A stretch of DNA of 64,000 bases from Rudanella sp031411995 (GTDB lineage Bacteria; Bacteroidota; Bacteroidia; Cytophagales; Spirosomataceae). Shown one piece after another: positions 57,794 through 64,000 of this stretch. The stretch is taken from the NCBI GenBank assembly GCA_031411995.1, contig JANOCD010000133.1, positions 62,001-126,000 of the forward strand, read 5' to 3'. A program made the position numbers and the translations under genes. Positions within the stretch are counted from its first letter, which is position 1; each line of letters opens with the position of its first letter. Below the pieces are notes generated by a model that did not search any database, was not told the origin of the DNA, and saw only the letters and a program-made list of their open reading frames with translations.

Positions 57794-59374
57794 ATGAAAC
57801 GAATAGCCATTTTGCTGAGTATGGTAGTGTGGGCGCAGATAGCTCTTGCACAGAGAGTAAACTCTCCTTCCGGCGAATTACGAGATGCTTTTATGCCATT
57901 TAATTATGAGCAATTAACGGATACTGCGGAGTTTCGTATCGTCCGTAAACTTATTGCTGGTAAGTCGATTGTGGCCGTGGGAGAGGTGACTCACGGAACT
58001 AGGCAAGTGGATCAATTGCAAGCAAAGATAGCGAGAGACTTATGTGGTAATCACGGTTTCAGGGTGATTGTTTTAGGAGAGATCTACACGGCCACAACTA
58101 TAGCTCTTAACCGATATGTGCTGTTTAATGAAGGCACGCTGGCAGACGCTCTTGAACCAATAGCTACTAATCAGGGCGTGGTTACTGCGGAATTGATCGA
58201 GCTTACCAAGTGGGTTAACAAAGAAAATCAACGTCGTTCGCTGGCGAACAGAATTTGGTTGGTTGGCACCGAAGTAGCACCTCCCAAGCTGTTAGAGGAC
58301 GTGGCCATGCATCTGAAGAAACCCTCGAAAGCGAATGACAATCAGATTACTGCGGATACGAATTCATTGTCTCGTGCCCTGATAGATCAATGGGTACAAC
58401 AACTTGCAGAACAACATTCGTTTGCCATTGACATCTTTCAGAATAATAAAGAAGCCCTGCGCGAAGTGGGTATTTTTCAAAATATTCAGTGGCTCAAAAA
58501 AAACTTGCAAAACCCGAAGGTTATTATCATTGATGCTCACAACGGTCACGTTGAAAAACAGCCCTGTTATTATTCCGACATGCCTTCATTTATAGCCATA
58601 AAGCGAGTAGGACATTTTCTGTATGAGACTTACCCGGACCAATACGTCGTAATCGGCACTGAGCTACAACGTGGTTATTTTGACCGGGGCGAAGGAGGAC
58701 CTGTCAACCGAGTTCCTGAACACAAACGGAAACTGGGAACAATACTTGGCAAGCTAACCAATAGCCCGTATGGTCTATTAGAGCTGCGAAAGTGTAAGGA
58801 AAACAATTTATTACCGGGCAACAACTACAGAATGAGTTTCGGCACATCCAATCAAACCGTGGGATCTGTGGCCAAATGTAACAAGATAGCGGATGCCTTC
58901 GATGGACTCATTTTCATTCGCGAATCAGTACCCGATACCCTTATTTATTCGTTGTTTCCCGCTCAGGCATTCTCCGTTTATTTCAATCTGAACAAACGCA
59001 CGGTGAGGGCAATTGTAGCAGCTCAACAACTAAAAGTGAAACTGCTTAACACTCATTTTGAGCTTACGCCTGATAAGGAATCTAAGTACTATATTAGGGT
59101 GTATATGCACGATATAGCAAAAAAAATGCTTAGAAAGGTAGATACCCCACTTACCACCGACTCGACTGCTTTATGCCTTAACGTTCCTGCCTCAACTGTG
59201 TACATCAGTATGCATATTGTTGGAAACTTTAGTCAAGGATGCCGGGTTGGTGAAGCGGTTGTGAATAATCACACCATGAAATCGGCAGAGTGGTTGCTCA
59301 TAGATGTACAAAAGCACTATAAATTAATCACTAATACCAAAGTCAAAGCTGGTTTTGAGGTCATAACCCGTTAA
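57794..59374 (+). CDS. Erythromycin esterase-like secreted protein
   Basis: 526 aa. Signal peptide (ends IALAQ). The Ere/succinoglycan-biosynthesis esterase core is present: IVAVGEVTHGTRQVDQLQAK (E64, H67), later VIIIDAHNGHVEKQPCYY with the second His. The usual third Glu/His motifs are less clear, and the C-terminal ~130 residues form an extra beta-rich part. Base composition is visibly more AT-rich than in the neighbouring genes, so it may be acquired. Macrolide hydrolysis cannot be claimed; many relatives have other substrates. Confidence 0.75.
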   Translation: MKRIAILLSMVVWAQIALAQRVNSPSGELRDAFMPFNYEQLTDTAEFRIVRKLIAGKSIVAVGEVTHGTRQVDQLQAKIARDLCGNHGFRVIVLGEIYTATTIALNRYVLFNEGTLADALEPIATNQGVVTAELIELTKWVNKENQRRSLANRIWLVGTEVAPPKLLEDVAMHLKKPSKANDNQITADTNSLSRALIDQWVQQLAEQHSFAIDIFQNNKEALREVGIFQNIQWLKKNLQNPKVIIIDAHNGHVEKQPCYYSDMPSFIAIKRVGHFLYETYPDQYVVIGTELQRGYFDRGEGGPVNRVPEHKRKLGTILGKLTNSPYGLLELRKCKENNLLPGNNYRMSFGTSNQTVGSVAKCNKIADAFDGLIFIRESVPDTLIYSLFPAQAFSVYFNLNKRTVRAIVAAQQLKVKLLNTHFELTPDKESKYYIRVYMHDIAKKMLRKVDTPLTTDSTALCLNVPASTVYISMHIVGNFSQGCRVGEAVVNNHTMKSAEWLLIDVQKHYKLITNTKVKAGFEVITR

Positions 59375-59396
59375 TAATCAATTTATTTAGTATCAA

Positions 59397-60212
59397 ATGC
59401 TCGACTCCATCAGCATTATCGGACTCGGCTGGCTGGGCCTCCCGTTGGCTCAGGAACTCACACGTCGGGGCCACCCGGTGAAGGGTAGCACCACGTCTGC
59501 CGACAGACAAGCGCAACTGGTGGCCGATGGCATTGACACTTATTTGTTAAGCCTTGCCCCCAAACCCGAAGGCGATTTGGATGCCCTATTGAACGCCGAT
59601 ATTCTGGTGGTAAACGTGCCACCTAAAGCCGGGAAGTTTGGCGAAGACTTCCACCCGGCTCAAATGCAGGCTTTGGCCGAAGCCGTGCAGAAATCAGCCG
59701 TGCATTGGGTAATTTATGTTAGCTCCACCTCCGTTTACCCCGAACTGAACCGGACTATGACGGAAGCCGATGTACAAACTCCAGACCAATCGGCGGCACC
59801 CGCACTGGTTCGGGCCGAGCAAACGTGGTTGGGGTTGAAAACCGATGGGTTCCGGGTAACGATTTTGCGTTGCGGGGGGCTGATGGGTTACGAGCGACAG
59901 GCGGGTAAATATGTGGCAGGCCGGACGGTTGACAGCGGGGCAGTGCTGGTCAATTATATTCATCGCGACGATGCTGTTGGGTTGATCTGCGCCGTGATCG
60001 AGAAAGGTCTGACAGGCGTTTACAATGTGGTATCTCCCGAACATCCGAGTCGGGCCGAGGTCTATCGGGAAAGTTGCAAAAAACATGGTTATGAACTGCC
60101 TATTTTCGTTGAACCTGCCGAGCTGATGCCGTTCAAGCAAGTCAGTTCATCTAAATTGAGCGAGCAAACAGGCTACCTATTCGTACATCCCGATCCAATC
60201 GACTTTCCATAA
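59397..60212 (+). CDS. NAD(P)-dependent epimerase/SDR-like protein (YeeZ type)
   Basis: 271 aa, extended SDR. The nucleotide loop is ISIIGLGWLGLPLAQELTRR (GxGxxG) at the very N-terminus; VIYVSSTSVYPEL stands where SDRs have the Ser/Tyr strand, but a YxxxK motif is not clear, as in YeeZ-like proteins. YIHRDDAVGLICAVIEKGLT is the conserved C-terminal helix region. Substrate unknown. Confidence 0.8.
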   Translation: MLDSISIIGLGWLGLPLAQELTRRGHPVKGSTTSADRQAQLVADGIDTYLLSLAPKPEGDLDALLNADILVVNVPPKAGKFGEDFHPAQMQALAEAVQKSAVHWVIYVSSTSVYPELNRTMTEADVQTPDQSAAPALVRAEQTWLGLKTDGFRVTILRCGGLMGYERQAGKYVAGRTVDSGAVLVNYIHRDDAVGLICAVIEKGLTGVYNVVSPEHPSRAEVYRESCKKHGYELPIFVEPAELMPFKQVSSSKLSEQTGYLFVHPDPIDFP

Positions 60213-60213
60213 A

Positions 60214-60254
60214 AAATCCCCAAAACCGGCACGGATGCCTGGTTTTGGGGATTT
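60214..60254 (-). terminator. Rho-independent terminator, mainly for the porin-like gene
   Basis: 14-bp perfect stem AAATCCCCAAAACC / GGTTTTGGGGATTT; on the minus strand it ends in six T. It lies between convergent stops at 60212 and 60275. Confidence 0.85.
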
Positions 60255-60274
60255 CCGCATCGGGGGTTAATAAA

Positions 60275-60952
60275 CTACCGGCGAGGGTTTACCGGCAGTT
60301 TACGCTCTCCCGGCTGGTAGTTGCGGCCAATTCCGAAGTTATAGCCTAAACCAACCGTAATGGTTTGATTGCGGATATTGCCTGGCGCGATGGAAATATC
60401 GCTCAGACCCTGCGTAAAACGAAGATCAACTAAGAACCGCTCACGATTCCGAACCCGAAAGTTCAGTTGTAGACCGCCCGTAATGCCCACATCAGCAGGC
60501 CGAAAGTTGACAGAGTTGTCGAAACGATCACTGGGTGTGCCTTGTGTCGGATCGAACTTAGCTCCTGTTTTCAGGGCTACCGATGGTCCAACGAATAGGT
60601 TTGGCCGGAAGTTACCTCCGTTGTTCAGAAAATACCGCAACGTGATAGGCACCTCAATGTAGTTTATCCGCTGACGCGAGTTGCCGTTCGTGAACTGTGC
60701 CCCCCGCTGTGAATAGAGAATATCAAAAGCAAACCCAAAATGGCTGATGTCGCTGTACATGAAGCCAATACCCGCTGATGCGCCGGGTATATATTTATTA
60801 TCCGGAATATCTCCGATGAGTTTCGACATGTTCAGTCCCAGCCGGGGACCAGCACTCCAGCGTTGGCGAGATTGGGCATTTGCTGCGGTTAAACCAATGG
60901 TAATCAGGGAGAACGTAAGTAACGTGAGTCGAAAAAAAGCAGTCTTTTGCAT
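60275..60952 (-). CDS. Porin family (PorT-like) outer-membrane beta-barrel protein
   Basis: 225 aa. Signal peptide (ends AANAQS). Eight or so strands: RWSAGPRLGLNMSKLIGD, ASAGIGFMYSDISHFGFAFD, INYIEVPITLRYFL, PNLFVGPSVALKTG, GITGGLQLNFRVR and a terminal TITVGLGYNFGIG. This is the PorT/OMP_b-brl_2 pattern common in Bacteroidota. Function unknown. Confidence 0.85.
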   Translation of the reverse strand: MQKTAFFRLTLLTFSLITIGLTAANAQSRQRWSAGPRLGLNMSKLIGDIPDNKYIPGASAGIGFMYSDISHFGFAFDILYSQRGAQFTNGNSRQRINYIEVPITLRYFLNNGGNFRPNLFVGPSVALKTGAKFDPTQGTPSDRFDNSVNFRPADVGITGGLQLNFRVRNRERFLVDLRFTQGLSDISIAPGNIRNQTITVGLGYNFGIGRNYQPGERKLPVNPRR

Positions 60953-61023
60953 AGTGAATTAATTAATTTGATACTGCCACCTAAACGTCCTCTCAAACCG
61001 ATTGTTTCATTTCTTTTAATCTC

Positions 61024-61054
61024 TTTCGTGAACGGTCCAACTATCGTACTTTTG
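61024..61054 (+). promoter_or_regulatory. Promoter of the acyl-CoA dehydrogenase gene, close to the start codon
   Basis: TTTC, 19 nt, TACTTTTG (61047-61054). The -7 box ends 5 nt before the ATG at 61060, which would make the transcript leaderless or nearly so. Confidence 0.4.
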
Positions 61055-61059
61055 AGTTG

Positions 61060-62250
61060 ATGAAACGCCCCTCCCTATATTTTACCGAAGACCATGAGTT
61101 ATTCCGGCAGAGCGTCCGGCAGTTTATTCAGAAAGAAGTCATCCCGCATACGGAAGAATGGGAAACTGCCCGCCGGATTCCGCTATCTGCTTTCCAGCGC
61201 ATGGGCAAATTGGGCTTTCTGGGTCTCCCTTATTCCGAAGAATATGGCGGCACCAACGCTGATTTCTGGTTTTCGGTAGTTTTTCTGGAAGAATTGGCCC
61301 GTTGCGGCATGGGTGGATTTGCTACGGCGGTCAGCGTTCACCAGTTTATGGCCATTAACCATATTGCCAAAGTGGGTAGCCCGGCTCTCAAAGAGCAATT
61401 TTTGATACCTGCCATTGCGGGCGAAAAAGTGGCGGCACTCGCCATTTCTGAACCCGATGCCGGTTCCGATGTGTCAGCTATTCGGACGGTGGCCCGGCGC
61501 GAAACCAACCCCGAAACGGGGCAGGAAGAGTATGTTATCACCGGAGCCAAAACCTTCATCAGCAATGGCACCTACGGCGATTTTGTGACCCTCACCGCAA
61601 AGACAAAACCAGAGGCTGGTGCCAACGGAATCAGCCTGATTGTGGTGGATCTGAACAGTCCCGGAGTAACCCGAACCAAGCTGAACAAGATGGGTTGGCA
61701 CTCCTCCGATACCGCCGAAATCCGGTTCGATGAGGTGCGGGTTCCGGTTACAAACCTCATCGGAATGGAGAATATGGGCTTTTATTACCTCATGGAAAGC
61801 CTGCAACTCGAACGTTTGGTCGCTTCGGTTATGGCCGTTTCCGGAGCCGAAATAGCCATCGAATGGACCTTGCAGTACCTCCAGGAGCGCGAGGCTTTCG
61901 GCAAAAAGATTGGCAAGTTTCAGGCCATTCGCCACAAAATCGCCGACGTTGCCACCGAGGTTGAAATGGCTAAACAGTTTGTTTATCACACCTGTTGGCT
62001 GTTCACGCAGGGCGAGGTGGTCGTGAAAGAGTGTTCTATGGCCAAGCTCTACACCTCCGAAATGCAGAAGCGGGTGGTCGATACGTGTCTGCAGTTTTTC
62101 GGGGGCTACGGCTTCATGGAAGACTACCCAATTTGCCGGGCCTACCGCGATGCGCGGGCAGGCACCATTGCGGGTGGCTCGTCGGAAATTTTGCGCGAGA
62201 TCATTGCCAAAATTGTGGTCGATGCCGTGGCGTATAAAGCGGTATATTAG
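61060..62250 (+). CDS. Acyl-CoA dehydrogenase, long-chain type
   Basis: 396 aa, FAD enzyme of beta-oxidation. ALAISEPDAGSDVSAIRTVA (FAD/substrate), YVITGAKTFISNGTYGDFV, and FGGYGFMEDYPICRAYRDAR. The catalytic Glu is not at the MCAD position, where the sequence reads TIAGGSSEI; it fits the LCAD/isovaleryl-CoA site instead, in SGAEIAIEWTLQYLQER. So a long-chain or branched acyl-CoA is the likely substrate. ATG 61060 is used. Confidence 0.93.
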   Translation: MKRPSLYFTEDHELFRQSVRQFIQKEVIPHTEEWETARRIPLSAFQRMGKLGFLGLPYSEEYGGTNADFWFSVVFLEELARCGMGGFATAVSVHQFMAINHIAKVGSPALKEQFLIPAIAGEKVAALAISEPDAGSDVSAIRTVARRETNPETGQEEYVITGAKTFISNGTYGDFVTLTAKTKPEAGANGISLIVVDLNSPGVTRTKLNKMGWHSSDTAEIRFDEVRVPVTNLIGMENMGFYYLMESLQLERLVASVMAVSGAEIAIEWTLQYLQEREAFGKKIGKFQAIRHKIADVATEVEMAKQFVYHTCWLFTQGEVVVKECSMAKLYTSEMQKRVVDTCLQFFGGYGFMEDYPICRAYRDARAGTIAGGSSEILREIIAKIVVDAVAYKAVY

Positions 62251-63870
62251 TTACTTCTTCACAATTAAAAACTCTACCCGCCGGTTTTGCTGGCGACCAT
62301 CGTCGGTATCGTTAGTAGCAACGGGTTTGGTTTCGCCGAAGCCTTTGCTGGCTACCCGGTCAGGTTCGATGCCTTTGCTCACGAAGTACTCGCGCACCGA
62401 ATCGGCCCGATCCTGAGATAGTTTCTGATTCAATTCGTTGCCGCCCACGTTGTCGGTGTGGCCGCCCAATTCAATTACGAGTTTGGGGTTTTCATTCATA
62501 GTCGTGATCATCCTATCGAGTTCGGGGGACGATTCGGGACGCAGTTCGGCCTTACCCGTATCAAAGAAAATGTTGTTCAGGCGAACAATAGCCCCAGCTT
62601 CAATGGGGATCAACTTCAGTTCTTTGCCTTTGATTTCCTGAAACCCTTTGGGCGTGTTGGTCAGGTCGATGTTATCGCCTTCGCCAATGAAATTGGGCGA
62701 TATAACGCGCATACTGTACTTTTTGCCAAGAGGTAGAACAATCTTATACTCGCCCGTGAGGGGGTCGGAGGTAGCCTCGCCCACTTCCTCGCCATCGGGC
62801 AGGGTTTGGTAAGTGATCCGGGCCTGAACGGGGCGGCCCGTGCGTTGGTCAATCACTTTGCCGGTTAACAGGGCCACTGGGTCGGGGCGGGTAACGTCGG
62901 TGGCGGTGTTCGACTGGCCGGAGCCAACCTGAGCCGGATTTCCGTTTCCCGCCAACGTTGGATCGCTGGGGGTGTCGTCGATAAGTTTCACCCGCACCAC
63001 ATCACCTTTACCGAGGGTGCTTTTGAACGTGGTCAAATAAGCATAATCGCCTGCTGCTGAGAGGGTATAATAGGCATCGTAGCCGTCGGTATTGAACTTG
63101 GGGCCAATGTTGACTGGCTTCGACCAGCGTTTCCATGTTTTGTCCACCCGCTTGCACACGTAGATATCGTTGCTGCCCTGCCCACCCTCGCGGTCGCTCG
63201 AAAAGTAGAGTGTGACCCCGTCGGGAGCCAAAAACGGGGTAGTCTCGGTGAAGTTTGAGTTTATGTCAGCACCAAGGTTCATGGGCTTGCTCCACGAGCC
63301 GTCTTTCTGCCGGAAACTCACATACACATCGTCTTCTTTGCTGTTTTTCTTTTCGCTGAAGGCCATCAGAAGTGTCTTTCCATCCGACGACAGAAACCCG
63401 CAATCAAACTGCCCTTTGCTCATGCCTTCGTAGCCGGGCAGATTAATTTTCTTGGGAACATCCCAGCCATTGACGGTTCGCTTACTCAACGAAAAACCCC
63501 GTGTTTCGTAGTTTCCGCTCACGTAGGCTCCTTTCACCAGCATGGTGCTGCCATCGGGCGTGATGCTATACAGGCAGTTATAGTCTTCTTTGTTCAGCGG
63601 AAACGCCATCCGGCGACCCGGCCCCCATTGTCCGCCAGGGTCTTTTTCGGAGTACCAAATATCCTGACTGCCTTTGTCGCCGTGGGTATTTTGAGGGTGG
63701 CTAATCCGGGCATAATACAATGTCTTACCATCCGGCGAAATCACCGGATTGATCTCGTTATACTCAGAATTAACCTGTGGGCCAAGGTTTTCGGCTTTCG
63801 ATTGGGCGTATAGATTGGGAGTGAAGAAGCCGAAAACGCAACCGGCCAGAAGAATACCTTTGGTAATCAT
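62251..63870 (-). CDS. OmpA family protein with PD40 propeller
   Basis: 539 aa. Signal peptide (ends NLYAQS). Residues ~35-290 are WD40-like PD40 repeats (INPVISPDGKTLYYARI, TETTPFLAPDGVTLYFSSD). A carboxypeptidase-regulatory-like domain follows at ~335-410 (LTGKVIDQRTGRPVQARITY). The C-terminal OmpA peptidoglycan-binding domain is ~430-539 (LGGHTDNVGGNELNQKLSQD, RADSVREYFV, DGRQQNRRVEFLI). Proteins of this layout link the outer membrane to the wall and occur with type IX secretion and gliding components. Confidence 0.93.
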   Translation of the reverse strand: MITKGILLAGCVFGFFTPNLYAQSKAENLGPQVNSEYNEINPVISPDGKTLYYARISHPQNTHGDKGSQDIWYSEKDPGGQWGPGRRMAFPLNKEDYNCLYSITPDGSTMLVKGAYVSGNYETRGFSLSKRTVNGWDVPKKINLPGYEGMSKGQFDCGFLSSDGKTLLMAFSEKKNSKEDDVYVSFRQKDGSWSKPMNLGADINSNFTETTPFLAPDGVTLYFSSDREGGQGSNDIYVCKRVDKTWKRWSKPVNIGPKFNTDGYDAYYTLSAAGDYAYLTTFKSTLGKGDVVRVKLIDDTPSDPTLAGNGNPAQVGSGQSNTATDVTRPDPVALLTGKVIDQRTGRPVQARITYQTLPDGEEVGEATSDPLTGEYKIVLPLGKKYSMRVISPNFIGEGDNIDLTNTPKGFQEIKGKELKLIPIEAGAIVRLNNIFFDTGKAELRPESSPELDRMITTMNENPKLVIELGGHTDNVGGNELNQKLSQDRADSVREYFVSKGIEPDRVASKGFGETKPVATNDTDDGRQQNRRVEFLIVKK

Positions 63871-63956
63871 TGGACTATAAAGAACAGAAAGAAATGGTCT
63901 GATACAGCAACGATAAATGTATAGTGGTTATTCTACAGCGGTTCGTCTGTACACTG

Positions 63957-64000
63957 CTACACCGAAAACTCGGCCAGAACCGTAACGCCCCCCTTCATTT
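63957..64000 (-). CDS. C-terminal end of a gene continuing beyond the window
   Basis: Minus-strand frame MKGGVTVLAEFSV ending in TAG at 63959-63957. It is probably the last codons of a gene that starts beyond position 64000; too short to assign. The 63871-63956 spacer shows no other feature. Confidence 0.35.
   Translation of the reverse strand, partial: MKGGVTVLAEFSV

Noticed and set aside
61060..62250. Catalytically dead acyl-CoA dehydrogenase (no Glu in TIAGGSSEI)
   Set aside because: A Glu fits the alternative LCAD/isovaleryl-CoA position (AIEWTLQYL), so the enzyme is probably active.
1..64000. CRISPR array, prophage or insertion sequence
   Set aside because: No regularly spaced repeats, phage structural genes or transposase frames were seen on either strand.

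Overview
The window looks like chromosomal DNA of a member of the Bacteroidota, most likely order Cytophagales near Spirosoma/Fibrella. The reasons are gene content (MerC, DUF4783, SdiA-regulated lipoprotein, GtaA-type glutaminase, PorT-like barrels, S9 and M28 exopeptidases, OmpA with PD40 repeats), promoters of the Bacteroidota type (TTTG, 18-20 nt, TAnnTTTG), starts without recognisable Shine-Dalgarno sites, and three ECF sigma loci in 14 kb. Most genes are housekeeping or envelope functions in short operons with frequent strand changes. No prophage, CRISPR array or transposase is visible.

Layout. 0-22 kb: amine oxidase fragment, a secreted Hint-domain protein, TPMT-like methyltransferase, leucyl aminopeptidase, an orphan antitoxin-like gene, esterase, IMPACT protein, a large SNF2 ATPase, a DPP-IV-like peptidase, an OYE-family reductase, a PyrR-like phosphoribosyltransferase, a beta-lactamase-fold protein and a GtaA-like protein. 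22-39 kb: three ECF sigma loci. In two of them the anti-sigma gene encodes a cytoplasmic domain, one inner-membrane helix, a long low-complexity linker and a C-terminal beta-barrel. The third has a conventional single-helix anti-sigma plus a DUF4097-like secreted protein. Between them lie Rieske, MerC, an MsbA-type exporter, hemE, a WYL regulator and purU. 39-47 kb: tpiA, aspartyl protease, rpmB, rocD, tRNA-Gly(CCC) and an esterase/SMP-30 fusion.

45.3-47.6 kb is the most unusual region. On the minus strand an initiator tRNA-fMet(CAU) gene is interrupted in the anticodon loop by a 295-nt group I intron with recognisable P, Q, R and S core elements. Downstream lie a frameshifted DUF4145-like gene, a 14-nt copy of the tRNA 3' end, and a free-standing PD-(D/E)XK gene of the I-Ssp6803I type, flanked by two ~65-bp copies of a tRNA-tail-plus-terminator block. 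The family prototype homes to tRNA-fMet genes. I read this as an intron, its likely mobility enzyme and successive insertions at one tRNA.

47.6-64 kb: era, der, M28 peptidase, an McrB-like AAA protein without McrC, a zinc-type dehydrogenase without its structural-zinc cysteines, an APC permease, SGNH hydrolase, an erythromycin-esterase-like protein, SDR, porin-like protein, acyl-CoA dehydrogenase and OmpA/PD40. Many gene boundaries carry long near-perfect inverted repeats of unrelated sequence, most without a T tract.
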